Shown: piece after piece, positions 1-9,528 of the stretch
How the letters are laid out: each line of letters opens with the position of its first letter
How positions within the stretch are numbered: position 1 is the stretch's first letter
Assembly: GCA_017381935.1 (NCBI GenBank)
Contig: JAFOBG010000051.1
Coordinates: 1-62,821, forward strand
Source: Alistipes sp.
GTDB lineage: Bacteria > Bacteroidota > Bacteroidia > Bacteroidales > Rikenellaceae
DNA length: 62,821 nt
Direction: 5' to 3'
Position numbers and translations under genes: made by a program
Notes under the pieces: generated by a model
Told to the model about the DNA's origin: nothing
Seen by the model: only the letters and a program-made list of their open reading frames with translations
Databases searched by the model: none

Positions 1-52
1 ATGATACAGCGAAAAGAGCTGCAATAGCAGCAAAAAGGTAGAATTTTTTCAT
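1..52 (-). CDS. Secreted protein, N-terminus only
   Basis: Only the first 17 codons are inside the window. They read MKKFYLFAAIAALFAVS: two lysines followed by a hydrophobic stretch, the start of a signal peptide or lipoprotein signal. The start codon is at 50-52 and the gene runs off the left edge, so the function cannot be told. It lies 30 bp downstream of the small peptide gene at 83-205 on the same strand and is probably transcribed with it. Confidence 0.6.
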   Translation of the reverse strand, partial: MKKFYLFAAIAALFAVS

Positions 53-82
53 ATCGGTAGAGTTTGTTAGTATTTAAGTGCT

Positions 83-205
83 TTAATCCCAACCCTGGTC
101 AGGGTTTACTATAGGGTCCTCTACAGAGGTGCCGCCAGTTGTAGCAAATCCTTGTTCATTCTTGATGTAGGCAATATCAAGATATGGCTTAATGTAATTC
201 TTCAT
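83..205 (-). CDS. Short MKNYIKP-type peptide (40 aa)
   Basis: A 40-residue open frame starting MKNYIKPYLDIAYI and ending DPIVNPDQGWD. Bacteroidales genomes contain many very short proteins with an MK(K/N)YxKP start, a hydrophobic or aromatic middle and an acidic end; their function is unknown to me. The start at 203-205 was preferred over an upstream ATG because a consensus promoter (-7 box 237-244) sits about 30 bp ahead of it and an earlier start would overlap that promoter. It has no signal peptide. It directly precedes the secreted protein at the left edge. Confidence 0.55.
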   Translation of the reverse strand: MKNYIKPYLDIAYIKNEQGFATTGGTSVEDPIVNPDQGWD

Positions 206-236
206 AGGATAAATTATTTGTGATTGTTTTATGTTG

Positions 237-269
237 CAAAGATATAAAAAAGTGGAGAGATAAACCAAA
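237..269 (-). promoter_or_regulatory. Bacteroidota promoter for small peptide gene
   Basis: On the minus strand a TTTG (266-269) is followed after 21 bp by TATCTTTG (237-244), matching the -33/-7 pattern of the Bacteroidota primary sigma factor. Confidence 0.65.
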
Positions 270-277
270 TCGAAACT

Positions 278-312
278 AAAATTAGCCCTATGAATTTCAT
301 AGGGCTAATTTT
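278..312 (-). terminator. Hairpin ending the phosphoesterase operon
   Basis: A perfect inverted repeat (AAAATTAGCCCTATGA and its complement, 3-nt loop) lies 15 bp past the stop of the metallophosphoesterase. The run of T is short (TTTTAG), so it is a likely terminator of moderate strength; it is symmetric and could act on either strand. Confidence 0.6.
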
Positions 313-326
313 CTACTATAGTTCTG

Positions 327-2000
327 TTATTTTACAGGGAATGAAACAGGACGCTGTATAGTTTGTGTATAAGAACCACCATATGGCGTTGTATATGTAA
401 GCACAATTGGTGTTGTTGAATCAGAAGCCTTGATGCGGAACATATTTGCAGCCAAGGATAGACGGTTGACCTTCGAACTTGCTTTTGCTGTTTTAGGGTC
501 GATATATGACGGTGCAAATACTATCTTTGCGGCTAATGGGTCGCTATCGCTAACTTTTTCTACTTTAAGGAAATCTCCATTCTCAGTTGCAGCTAAACTG
601 CAACCCTCCTCCCATGTCCAACAATTAACATATATATAGTTGTTGTACGCTGAATTTGCGTAGTTGACCTGCTCACTTTGTACATTGCATAGCCATAGTA
701 CAGCTCTATCTTTTACATAAGCCTTAGCAACCTCATTCATGTCATATACTCGGAATGGATATAGAGAGCCACCCTCTACACTATACCAATATTTTGTAAA
801 CTTATCACCCTCAAATGTGCATAGATAGAATCCAGCATCTGCACCATCCTCTCCAATGTTGATGCCATACTCATTAGGGGTCTTCCATAAGTCGCCACTG
901 ATTGATGTAAGGTTATACTCAACGATATTGTGTAGTTCCGGATGTGTAAATGACATATTACGATGTGAGTGGCCAGTGAAGAATCTGACAGACTTAAAAT
1001 CTTTAACCATTTCGATTAAAGTCTCGGCCTGATCTTCACGAAGGTTATAAACACGCTCGCCCTTGCCGTTGTATGTATAAAGTGGTGCATGCATGCATAT
1101 TACAATAGGCGTCGATTTATCAACATAAGATAAATCTTGGCTGAGCCACTCCATCTGAGTATTGTCAATATACATATCGTAATTGCGAGAGCCAATAACA
1201 TTAGGAGCTTTCTTTTGATTATCTGTAATCTCGTTCTTATATAAGATATTGTCAAGAAATACAAAGTGAACATTGCCCTTGTTCATAGAATAATATGTTG
1301 GGCCAAATGTCGCACAGAAACGCTGAATAGCCTTAACGTTAGGATTCTCGGTAGGAGGTACTGCTGGATCGTAATCATGGTTGCCATGTACACAATATAA
1401 TGGCATTCTAAACTTGTTCTCAATAAGGAATTGAGGAACGTGCTCAATACTAAAGTTATTAGCATACCAGAATCTATCCCATGTAATATCACCTAAATTG
1501 ATGGAAATCAAGTTCTCTCCAGCTTCTTTTGCAGCACGATGTATAGCAGGCATCGCTAATTTTCTGAAATGTTTGAGATCACTTCTCTTTTTGTCATTAC
1601 ACAAATGAGTATCAGACATTATCAAAACGGAGAATTTGCTATCATCAACCTTTTGTAGGCGGAAATCGATACGCTCTTTTTTGCGAGGATCTGCTTTGGT
1701 TTGTTTCCAAAATGTTGGACGCACATCATCAAACATCAGTGGTGCATAACCTGATGGGGTAGTGATAAATACCATACCCCATGGCTTTGTAGAGGTAATA
1801 TTGTAAATACCTTTTTCGTCAGTAGTTACTATTTGAACACCGTCAGAGACCTGAACACCGACTAGTGGTTGGTTATCACAATATACAACACCGGTAATAG
1901 TTGTTCCTTCCGGAGATTTGATTTTCTTAACTTTATATGCAGCCTCCGCAGTTGATACAACAACTACAGCAAGCAATAAAAGGGTTATAATCTTTTTCAT
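327..2000 (-). CDS. Secreted calcineurin-like metallophosphoesterase
   Basis: 557 residues with a signal peptide (about residues 1-20, ending STAEA), a small beta-rich N-terminal domain (about 35-95, TGVVYCDNQPLVGVQVSD, like carboxypeptidase-regulatory folds), a calcineurin-type phosphoesterase core and a C-terminal beta domain. The metal-binding motifs are all present: SDTHL, NLGDITWD, HGNHDYD, CMHAPLY and TGHSHRN. This arrangement is that of Bacteroidales periplasmic phosphoesterases (MetallophosN-Metallophos-MetallophosC). The substrate cannot be told from sequence. The start codon overlaps the stop of the upstream M20 peptidase by one base (TAATG), so the two are translationally coupled. 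A hairpin follows the gene. Confidence 0.88.
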   Translation of the reverse strand: MKKIITLLLLAVVVVSTAEAAYKVKKIKSPEGTTITGVVYCDNQPLVGVQVSDGVQIVTTDEKGIYNITSTKPWGMVFITTPSGYAPLMFDDVRPTFWKQTKADPRKKERIDFRLQKVDDSKFSVLIMSDTHLCNDKKRSDLKHFRKLAMPAIHRAAKEAGENLISINLGDITWDRFWYANNFSIEHVPQFLIENKFRMPLYCVHGNHDYDPAVPPTENPNVKAIQRFCATFGPTYYSMNKGNVHFVFLDNILYKNEITDNQKKAPNVIGSRNYDMYIDNTQMEWLSQDLSYVDKSTPIVICMHAPLYTYNGKGERVYNLREDQAETLIEMVKDFKSVRFFTGHSHRNMSFTHPELHNIVEYNLTSISGDLWKTPNEYGINIGEDGADAGFYLCTFEGDKFTKYWYSVEGGSLYPFRVYDMNEVAKAYVKDRAVLWLCNVQSEQVNYANSAYNNYIYVNCWTWEEGCSLAATENGDFLKVEKVSDSDPLAAKIVFAPSYIDPKTAKASSKVNRLSLAANMFRIKASDSTTPIVLTYTTPYGGSYTQTIQRPVSFPVK

Positions 2001-3358
2001 TATGCAAAGTATTTATAGAATAGAGGTATTGTTTTAAGTCCTAACTCAAATTGATCAAGACCATAGCTCTCATTTGGAGAGTGAATAGCATCCTTAGACA
2101 AACCAAATCCCATAAGTATAGATTTGATCCCAAGAACTTGCTCAAAACAGCTAATCACACCTATAGAACCTCCAGAATATACAGGAACAGGGCGCTTGCC
2201 AAAACTCTCAGTAATTGCCTTCTCTGCAGCTTTATATGCTTCCATATCGGTAGGGGAAACGTATGGCACTCCTCCGTGAGTCGGTTTAATATCTACTTTG
2301 ATACCCTTAGGAGCAAGAGACTTAAAGTAATCCTTAAAGAGCTTTGTAATCTTATCAGGTGTCTGATAAGGAACAAGGCGCATAGTAATCTTTGCGCTTG
2401 CAACCGCTGGAATAATAGTCTTACTTCCCTCGCCGGTATATCCACTCCACATACCATTAATCTCAAATGTCGGACGAACACCTACTCGCTCAAGAGTAGT
2501 ATAGCCATCCTCGCCAGATACGGCACCAACTCCAATTGCAGTTTTGTACTTTCGAGTGCAGAAAGGTACTCTATTTAGAGCCTTGCGCTCGTCAGTAGAG
2601 AGCTCTCTTACATCGTCATAAAACCCCGGAATGGTAATATGACCATTGATGTCAATAATTTGAGACAACATCTTTGATAATACCATTGCTGGGTTATGTA
2701 CAGCGCCTCCATAAATGCCTGAATGTAAGTCTGCGGCTCCATTAGAAACAGATACCTCAACCCCTGCTAAGCCTCTCAAACCACATGTGATAGATGGCGT
2801 GTCAAGACCAAGCATGGAGGTATCAGAAACTAAAATAATATCTGCCTTGAGCTGCTTTTTATGAGTGGCGCAGAATTTACTTATCTGAGTAGAACCACTC
2901 TCCTCCTCTCCCTCTAAGAGAAATTTAACATTGCAAGGTAGAGAGTCGGTTGCACACATCGCTTCAAAAGCCTTAATGTGCATGAAAGATTGACCCTTGT
3001 CATCATCTGCCCCACGGCCATAGATTCGACCATCTTTGATTACAGGCTCAAATGGCTCTGTCAGCCACTCATCCAATGGCTCAGGAGGCATAACGTCATA
3101 ATGACCATATACCAAAACAGTTTTGGCTTTTGGACTTATCATCTTCTCACCATATACAATAGGTGCGCCCTCTGTCGCAATAACCTCTGCACTATCGGCT
3201 CCAGCTTTAACCAAAGCTGCTGCAAGGTGTTCTGCGCATTTTTGTCGTGCATCTGCGTATTCTGAAACTGAACTTATAGACGGAATACGAAGAAGCTCAA
3301 ATAGCTCATCCAGAAATCGAGATTTGTTACTCTCGATATATTCTCTAACCTTATCCAT
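2000..3358 (-). CDS. M20 family dipeptidase
   Basis: 452 residues, no signal peptide, so cytoplasmic. The zinc-peptidase motifs of the M20/M25/M40 family are clear: YGHYDVMP (metal His and catalytic Asp), GRGADDDKG (bridging Asp), EGEEESGS (catalytic base Glu), VSDTSM and DLHSGIYGG in the lid domain. Length fits the family's dipeptidases. It probably hydrolyses dipeptides or related amides; the true substrate is open. It sits 12 bp downstream of the phosphoglucosamine mutase and overlaps the phosphoesterase by one base, forming a three-gene operon. Confidence 0.9.
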   Translation of the reverse strand: MDKVREYIESNKSRFLDELFELLRIPSISSVSEYADARQKCAEHLAAALVKAGADSAEVIATEGAPIVYGEKMISPKAKTVLVYGHYDVMPPEPLDEWLTEPFEPVIKDGRIYGRGADDDKGQSFMHIKAFEAMCATDSLPCNVKFLLEGEEESGSTQISKFCATHKKQLKADIILVSDTSMLGLDTPSITCGLRGLAGVEVSVSNGAADLHSGIYGGAVHNPAMVLSKMLSQIIDINGHITIPGFYDDVRELSTDERKALNRVPFCTRKYKTAIGVGAVSGEDGYTTLERVGVRPTFEINGMWSGYTGEGSKTIIPAVASAKITMRLVPYQTPDKITKLFKDYFKSLAPKGIKVDIKPTHGGVPYVSPTDMEAYKAAEKAITESFGKRPVPVYSGGSIGVISCFEQVLGIKSILMGFGLSKDAIHSPNESYGLDQFELGLKTIPLFYKYFA

Positions 3359-3370
3359 TTCTATAATGAT

Positions 3371-4759
3371 TTATAATGTACAAATTTCACTAATTTCTGA
3401 AATAAATTTCTGAGCTAAAACCTCTGCCTCAGCTGTAGATTTAGCCTCTGTGTAGATGCGAATAATTGGCTCTGTATTTGACTTGCGCAGATGTACCCAA
3501 CTTTCAGCGAAATCAATTTTAACGCCATCTATATCATTCACATTCTCAGTAGCATAACGAGCCTTTATCTTAAGTAATATTTTATCTACATTAATTGAAG
3601 GTGTAAGCTCTATTTTGTTCTTCGATGCATAATATGCAGGATATGTAGCACGCAGGGTGGTCATTGTCATATTCTTTTTTGCCAAATACGTCAAAAAGAG
3701 AGCTACGCCAACAAGTGCATCTCGGCCATAATGTAGCTCTGGATATATTACGCCACCATTACCTTCTCCGCCGATAATAGCACCGCACTCTTTCATCTTC
3801 GCCACTACATTAACCTCTCCTACAGCTGATGCATGATAAGTACCACCATAGGACTGAGTTACATCACGCAAAGCGCGAGAAGAACTTAGGTTGGAAACGG
3901 TATTTCCAACACGCTGAGATAGAATATAATCAGCTACAGCTACCAAAGTGTACTCTTCGACAAACATTGTGCCGTCTTCATTAACGAAGGCCAATCGGTC
4001 AACGTCCGGATCAACAACAACTCCTAAGTCGGCACACTCTTTGGTAATAACCTCTGAAATTTCGGTTAAATTCTGAGGTAGAGGCTCCGGATTGTGTGCA
4101 AAATTACCTGTTGGCTCGCAATTCAATTCAACAACTTCACATCCTAACTCACGTAGCAATTTTGGTATTACAATACCTCCGACAGAGTTGACTGCATCGA
4201 CTACAACTTTAAATTTTCGAGCACGTACAGCCTCTACATCTACAAGTGGTAATGCGAGGACCTGAGATATGTGTGTGTCATTAAAATCGTCTCTTGATAT
4301 AACTTTTCCAAGATGGTCAACATCAGGGAATTGGTAATTATCATCATCAGCTAAAGCGAGAACTTTCTTACCCTCCTCATCATTTAAGAATTCACCCTTC
4401 TCATTAAGTAGTTTTAGAGCATTCCATTGCTTAGGATTGTGAGATGCTGTAATTATAATACCGCCATCTGCTTTGTATGTAATTACAGCCATCTCGGTAC
4501 CCGGAGTTGTGCACAGACCTACATTGATAACATCAACACCGCAGCCGATTAAAGTTCCCTCTATAATATCATTGACCATCTCGCCAGAAATACGAGCATC
4601 TCTGCCAATGACAATGCGTAACTTTTTGTTGCTATTTTTTTCGCTTATAAAACGAGCATACGCTGTTGTAAACTTAACAATGTCGATTGGTGTGAGGTTG
4701 TTTCCGGCCTCAGCTCCGATAGTACCTCTGATTCCTGATATAGACTTGATAAGTGTCAT
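3371..4759 (-). CDS. glmM: Phosphoglucosamine mutase
   Basis: 462 residues of the alpha-D-phosphohexomutase family. Visible motifs: the phosphoserine loop TASHNPKQWNALKL (Ser near residue 104), the metal loop DPDVDRLAF, the sugar-binding GEGNGGVIYP and the C-terminal phosphate-binding RKSNTEPIIRIY. GlmM turns glucosamine-6-phosphate into glucosamine-1-phosphate for UDP-GlcNAc, peptidoglycan and LPS. A phosphomannomutase or phosphoglucomutase role cannot be excluded by sequence alone, but the family member in Bacteroidales is usually assigned GlmM. First gene of the operon with the M20 peptidase and phosphoesterase; divergent from the nucleoside phosphorylase, 99 bp apart. Confidence 0.82.
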   Translation of the reverse strand: MTLIKSISGIRGTIGAEAGNNLTPIDIVKFTTAYARFISEKNSNKKLRIVIGRDARISGEMVNDIIEGTLIGCGVDVINVGLCTTPGTEMAVITYKADGGIIITASHNPKQWNALKLLNEKGEFLNDEEGKKVLALADDDNYQFPDVDHLGKVISRDDFNDTHISQVLALPLVDVEAVRARKFKVVVDAVNSVGGIVIPKLLRELGCEVVELNCEPTGNFAHNPEPLPQNLTEISEVITKECADLGVVVDPDVDRLAFVNEDGTMFVEEYTLVAVADYILSQRVGNTVSNLSSSRALRDVTQSYGGTYHASAVGEVNVVAKMKECGAIIGGEGNGGVIYPELHYGRDALVGVALFLTYLAKKNMTMTTLRATYPAYYASKNKIELTPSINVDKILLKIKARYATENVNDIDGVKIDFAESWVHLRKSNTEPIIRIYTEAKSTAEAEVLAQKFISEISEICTL

Positions 4760-4858
4760 GTTTTTTTATTTTTAATAAAAAAGTTTTGCAAAATTTTTGA
4801 AATACGACGTAAATATATTACTTTTATGCCAATTATCCAACTTTGAACGAATATAAAA

Positions 4859-5752
4859 ATGGAAATTATGACTGAAAAGAGAACTATTCCAGCGTCGGAA
4901 CTCATTATAAATGAGGATGGTACGATATTTCATCTGCATCTTTTGCCAGAGCAAATAGCAGATATTGTCATGCTTGTAGGAGATCCTGGTCGTGTAGAGA
5001 TGGTAGCCTCTTTCTTTGAAACTCGAGAGTGTGAAGTGTCAAATAGAGAGTTTAAGACAATTACAGGTACATACAAAGGCAAACGTATGACAGTCTTGTC
5101 AACGGGTATCGGTATTGGTAATATTGATATTTGTGTTACAGAACTTGATGCCCTTGCAAATATTGATTTTAAAACTCGCCAGGTAAAAGATACATTAAAG
5201 CAGTTGACTCTTGTTCGCCTTGGAACTTCAGGTGCGTTACAGCCAGATATCAAGGTGGGAGAGGCTGTTTTCTCTCGTACCTCTGTAGGTTTTGATGGTT
5301 TATTAAACTATTATGCTAACAGAAATGAGGTGTGCGATCTTGCAATTGAAAAAGCTTTTATAGAGCATACGGGCTGGAATGAGCTTCTGCCAAAGCCTTA
5401 TTTTATTGATGCAGATTCTTCTTTGGCCGAACTATTTAAGGATATTACTCGTGAGGGTATTACTATTGCGGCTCCTGGATTTTATGCGCCGCAAGGACGT
5501 TGGGTGCGCTTGCAACCTCAAGATTTGCAACTTAATGAGAAGATAGAGTCATTTGAATTTGGCGGCCGCAAAATAACCAACTTCGAGATGGAGAGCTCTG
5601 CACTTGCGGGAATGGCGGCTCTTATGGGGCATAAGGCGGCTACTATCTGTACAATTATAGCTCAGCGTATAGCATTGGATGCTTGTACAGATTATAAACC
5701 ATTTGTAAAGCAGATGATTCATAACGCCCTTGACAAACTTGCAACTTTGTAG
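4859..5752 (+). CDS. Nucleoside phosphorylase (uridine phosphorylase-like)
   Basis: 297 residues of the PNP/UDP phosphorylase superfamily. It has the glycine-rich phosphate-binding start VGDPGRVEMVA, the STGIGIGN loop, RLGTSGAL, and the nucleoside-binding FEMESSALAGMAAL near the C-terminus. It would split a nucleoside with phosphate into base and ribose-1-phosphate for salvage in the cytoplasm. The MESSA motif and length favour uridine-type specificity, but this is inference. An in-frame ATG at 4868 is an alternative start; both fall within a short leader behind a weak -7-like box (CAACTTTG, 4838-4845). dnaN follows after 40 bp. Confidence 0.85.
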   Translation: MEIMTEKRTIPASELIINEDGTIFHLHLLPEQIADIVMLVGDPGRVEMVASFFETRECEVSNREFKTITGTYKGKRMTVLSTGIGIGNIDICVTELDALANIDFKTRQVKDTLKQLTLVRLGTSGALQPDIKVGEAVFSRTSVGFDGLLNYYANRNEVCDLAIEKAFIEHTGWNELLPKPYFIDADSSLAELFKDITREGITIAAPGFYAPQGRWVRLQPQDLQLNEKIESFEFGGRKITNFEMESSALAGMAALMGHKAATICTIIAQRIALDACTDYKPFVKQMIHNALDKLATL

Positions 5753-5792
5753 TGATTATTATAGAGTATAAACAATAAAAACAACAGAAAAG

Positions 5793-6917
5793 ATGAAATT
5801 TACAGTATCAAGTTCAGCGCTATTGTCAGTTCTATCGACAACAGGCAAAGTAATTAACAATAAAAGCTCACTTCCTATTCTTGAGCACTTCCTTATGGAG
5901 CTTAAGGGTGGCCAACTGCGTGTAACAGCGTCAGATTCTGAGACTACACTTATCGGAACACTTGATGTTGAGAATGTAGAGCGTGAGGGTATGGTAGCAG
6001 CTCCTGCAAAAGTGTTATTGGATGTGCTTAAGGAGTGCTCTGAGATGCCTCTTACATTTGATGTTAATGAGGGTACATGGGAGATTAAGATTACATGGCA
6101 CAGTGGAGGTTCTTCTGTCCCAGGAGCAAATCCTGTAAGTTATCCGACAAATAAGACTTTGGCGGAGGATAAGAATGAAATTACAGTAGATGTTGACACA
6201 TTGGTTAATGGTATTAACAAGACTATTTTCGCTACTGCAGATGATGATTTCAAACCGATGATGAATGGAGTATTCTTCAATATTGAGCCATCTGCAATTA
6301 CCTATGTCGCAACAGATGCTCATAAGTTGGTTAAATTTACTGCTGAGCATCAGAATAATGTTGCTGCATCTTTTATTTTACCAAAGAAACCTGCAAACCT
6401 TCTGAAGAGTATGTTGCTTAAAGAGGAGGAGGATGTAAATATTAGCTTTGATCAGAGTAATGCAGTATTTACACTGAAGAATTACACTCTTATTTGCCGT
6501 CTTATTGAGGGTAACTATCCAAATTACAATGCAGTAATTCCTGCAGCTAATCCAAATAAGATGCTCATTGACCGTATAGAGTTCTTGAATGGTATTAAGC
6601 GTGTTGCGGTGTGTGCAAACTCGGCAACTAACCTTATCCGTCTTGATATAGCTGATAATAAGCTTACTCTTACAGCTCAAGATGTAAACTTCTATGTGTC
6701 GGCAAACGAGAGCTTGAATTGTTCTTATGACGGTGTGCCAATCTCAATCGGCTTTAAGTCTATATTCCTTGTTGAGATTTTAGCAAATATTGAGACTCCG
6801 ACAGTTCTTGTAGAGCTTGCAGATTCGACTCGTGCGGGCGTGTTTAAGCCTGTATATGATGATGTGCAGAGCACCTCTACATTGATGCTGCTCATGCCTA
6901 TGGTTATTAGCGCATAA
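5793..6917 (+). CDS. dnaN: DNA polymerase III beta clamp
   Basis: 374 residues, normal length for the sliding clamp, with the three-domain pattern and family-typical N-terminus MKFTVSSSALLSVLSTTGKVI, internal NGVFFNIEPSAITYVATDAHKL and C-terminal MLLMPMVISA. It tethers polymerase III to DNA at the fork and recruits MutS and other clamp-binding proteins. The gene is not next to dnaA here but heads a run of closely packed genes: exonuclease (8 bp), LysM protein, rex, ribF, thioesterase and lysoplasmalogenase. Confidence 0.95.
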   Translation: MKFTVSSSALLSVLSTTGKVINNKSSLPILEHFLMELKGGQLRVTASDSETTLIGTLDVENVEREGMVAAPAKVLLDVLKECSEMPLTFDVNEGTWEIKITWHSGGSSVPGANPVSYPTNKTLAEDKNEITVDVDTLVNGINKTIFATADDDFKPMMNGVFFNIEPSAITYVATDAHKLVKFTAEHQNNVAASFILPKKPANLLKSMLLKEEEDVNISFDQSNAVFTLKNYTLICRLIEGNYPNYNAVIPAANPNKMLIDRIEFLNGIKRVAVCANSATNLIRLDIADNKLTLTAQDVNFYVSANESLNCSYDGVPISIGFKSIFLVEILANIETPTVLVELADSTRAGVFKPVYDDVQSTSTLMLLMPMVISA

Positions 6918-6925
6918 TTGTTATA

Positions 6926-7696
6926 ATGAAACTAAATCTGAAAAGACCGATAATCTTCTTTGATTTGGAGACTACCGGTACAGATACCACGCGCGACCGA
7001 ATTGTTGAGATTTCAATGGTTAAGGTTGCGCCTGATGGAGAGAAAACTATAAAGACACGTCGTCTCAATCCTGAGATGCCTATTCCTGCGGAGGCTACAG
7101 CGATTCATCATATCTCAGATGAAGATGTGAAAGATTGTCCAACCTTTAAGCAGATTGCAAAGTCATTAAAGGATTTTATGGAGGGGTGTGATTTTGGTGG
7201 CTTTAACTCCAATAGGTTTGATTTGCCGGTACTTGTAGAGGAGTTTTTGCGTGCGGGGGTTGATGTGGACTTCCGCAAGCGTCGTTATATTGATGTGCAG
7301 AATATCTTCCACAAGAAAGAGGAGCGTACTCTTGTCGCTGCATATCGTTTCTACTGTGGAAAAGAGCTTGGAGATGCAGCTCATGGTGCAGAGGCAGATA
7401 CTTTAGCTACTTATGAGGTGTTATTAAGTCAGTTGGATAGATACTCTGATTTGCAAAATGATGTAGAGTTTTTATCACAATACTCGTCTAGAGGGGAGAC
7501 TGCTGATTTTGCAGGAAGAATAGGCTATAATGATAAAAAAGAGGAGATTTTTACCTTCGGAAAATATAAAGGACAAAAGGTTGCAGATGTATTTGCGTCA
7601 GAGCCTGGATACTATGATTGGATGATGAAGGGCGATTTCCCTCAATATACAAAGAAGATTATTACGGAGATTAAATTGAGAAGTATAAAATTTTAA
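6926..7696 (+). CDS. DnaQ-like 3'-5' exonuclease
   Basis: 256 residues. DEDDh exonuclease motifs are complete: ExoI FFDLETTGT (about 11-19), ExoII GFNSNRFDLPVL (about 93-104) and ExoIII HGAEADTLATYE (His and Asp, about 155-166). The last 60 residues carry FTFGKYKGQKVADV, a small motif seen fused to such nucleases (DUF3820-like). It may be the proofreading epsilon subunit or a stand-alone exonuclease; position directly behind the clamp gene favours a replication role. The stop codon overlaps the next start by one base (TAATG). Confidence 0.87.
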   Translation: MKLNLKRPIIFFDLETTGTDTTRDRIVEISMVKVAPDGEKTIKTRRLNPEMPIPAEATAIHHISDEDVKDCPTFKQIAKSLKDFMEGCDFGGFNSNRFDLPVLVEEFLRAGVDVDFRKRRYIDVQNIFHKKEERTLVAAYRFYCGKELGDAAHGAEADTLATYEVLLSQLDRYSDLQNDVEFLSQYSSRGETADFAGRIGYNDKKEEIFTFGKYKGQKVADVFASEPGYYDWMMKGDFPQYTKKIITEIKLRSIKF

Positions 7697-9528
7697 TGAT
7701 TAAGCGAGTCTCTATCACAATACTCAGCCTAATATTTGGGTTGGGTGTGCTATCTGCACAAAATGAGCAGATAGTCTATATTGATGGTGTTAAATATACA
7801 GTCTATACAGTTATGCAAGGGGATACTCTTTATTCCCTTGCTAAAACCTACGGTGTAACGGTGGAAGCTATCACAGCCGCTAATCCGATTCTGTCAGAGG
7901 GTTTAAAACAGGGTCAGACGATTAAAATTCCTTACGATGCAACTCTTAAGAAGCAGAAACCAGCAAAACGCTCTAAGCGACAGTTTCTTACACATGTTGT
8001 ACAAAAGGGCGAGACCTTATATTCTATATCCAGGCAGTATGAGATAGCTATTGATGCTTTGATTGCGGATAATGATAATATTGACCCTTCGCATATTTCA
8101 ATAGGTCAAACAATTTATGTTCGTCGTAATCAAATGGGCCTTACATCAGAGAGTGAGTCCCGAGAGCAGATAGAGGAGCATAAGCAGATAATGAATAGCG
8201 TTGCTCCTGATCAGTATAGTTATCATGTGGTTCATGAGGGCGAGGATGCTGCAAATATAGCGACTCGTTTTAATACCACAGTAGAGCAACTATTAGCACT
8301 CAATGGCTTTACTGCAGAATCTAATATTAGAGAAGGATTAATAATTAAAGTACCAAAGCCTGCTATTATCGTTTCAACTGACTCTTTGACTGTAGAACTT
8401 GAACATAAACCTATTGAGAGAGTTCGTTTTGCAAAATTGCCTGTAATAGAGCCCGCCAATGTTGCATTGATGCTACCTATGGGCAAGAGTGGTGTTCCTG
8501 CACAGAATTTCTTAGATTTTTATCAAGGATTTTTGTTGGGTGCCGACCATTTGCGTATGAAAGGGTATGAATCGCATATCAATCTCTATAATACAGCTCA
8601 TGATAATGAGAAAGTTGCTCAAATTATTGAAAGCGAAACTTTAAAAGACGCAAATGTTATAGTAGGTCCTGTATATGAGGATACATTGATACCGGTTGTT
8701 AAATATGCAGAGAAGCATAATATACCCGTAGTATCACCACTTGCTAATTTGACGCAGAGCGTTGGTAATAATCTATTTCAGATGTCTCCAAAGTTAGAGG
8801 CTAAGTATGATAAAGTTAAAAACCTTTTTGACGGAAGTCGTAGGGTAGTATTTATTACCTCTGATACAATAGATAAAGATTTTGAGAATGAGATAAAGAG
8901 TGTTTTGGGTCAAACCCCTTATATTACTCATAAATACGAGTACGAGCACCCATCTGTTATTGAGAAGCGTGAAAAGGCTCGTCTCCAAGGTGTTGAAGTT
9001 CCATTATCTCCAAGCGATTTGTCTCCTCTGTTGGAGAGTGGTATTGAGAGTGTATATGTTATTCTTGCAGGTAGTGAGATTGAGGTTGACCGTATATTGG
9101 CAGCTCTTGCCTCTGCAAATAGTTCTCTTACAGCTCGCTCAATAAAGGTTGCTCCATATCTTGTATTTGGAAATAATAAATGGAATCGATATAAAAATAT
9201 AGACCGTTCTCTCTTTTTTTCGAATAATGTTGTAATGTTATCTACATACCATATTGATAGAAATGATAGACATATTCGCAATTTTGGCTCTGAATATATC
9301 AAAGCCTTTGGCACTTTGCCGTCGCTTTATGCGTATAGAGGGTATGATGCAGCAATAATCTTTATAGGTTCGTTATATGATGAAATTGAGGACTCTCTTA
9401 AAGATAGGCGTTTTATCCCTTTGCAGACACCTTATACTTTTGTAGAGAACGAAAATTCAAAAGTCCATGTAAATAGCGAATGGGTAAAGGTCAATTATAA
9501 TAGCAATTTCACCATTACTGCAGAATAA
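7696..9528 (+). CDS. LysM protein with periplasmic-binding-like domain
   Basis: 610 residues. A signal peptide (ending VLSAQ, about 22) is followed by three LysM peptidoglycan-binding repeats (TVMQGDTLYSLAKTYGV at about 38, HVVQKGETLYSISRQYEI at about 98, HVVHEGEDAANIATRFNT at about 178) and, from about 250 to the end, a type I periplasmic-binding fold (VALMLPMGKSGVPAQNFLDFYQGFLLGAD, NVIVGPVYEDTLIPVVKYAEKHNIPVVSPLA). The fold resembles the ligand-binding part of branched-chain amino-acid receptors and LpoA-type regulators, so a role in cell-wall sensing or synthesis is plausible but unproven. Translationally coupled to the exonuclease; rex starts one base after its stop. Confidence 0.85.
   Translation: MIKRVSITILSLIFGLGVLSAQNEQIVYIDGVKYTVYTVMQGDTLYSLAKTYGVTVEAITAANPILSEGLKQGQTIKIPYDATLKKQKPAKRSKRQFLTHVVQKGETLYSISRQYEIAIDALIADNDNIDPSHISIGQTIYVRRNQMGLTSESESREQIEEHKQIMNSVAPDQYSYHVVHEGEDAANIATRFNTTVEQLLALNGFTAESNIREGLIIKVPKPAIIVSTDSLTVELEHKPIERVRFAKLPVIEPANVALMLPMGKSGVPAQNFLDFYQGFLLGADHLRMKGYESHINLYNTAHDNEKVAQIIESETLKDANVIVGPVYEDTLIPVVKYAEKHNIPVVSPLANLTQSVGNNLFQMSPKLEAKYDKVKNLFDGSRRVVFITSDTIDKDFENEIKSVLGQTPYITHKYEYEHPSVIEKREKARLQGVEVPLSPSDLSPLLESGIESVYVILAGSEIEVDRILAALASANSSLTARSIKVAPYLVFGNNKWNRYKNIDRSLFFSNNVVMLSTYHIDRNDRHIRNFGSEYIKAFGTLPSLYAYRGYDAAIIFIGSLYDEIEDSLKDRRFIPLQTPYTFVENENSKVHVNSEWVKVNYNSNFTITAE

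Noticed and set aside
2051-2578. A 175-codon plus-strand frame inside the M20 peptidase gene
   Set aside because: Antisense shadow; the peptidase motifs are on the minus strand.
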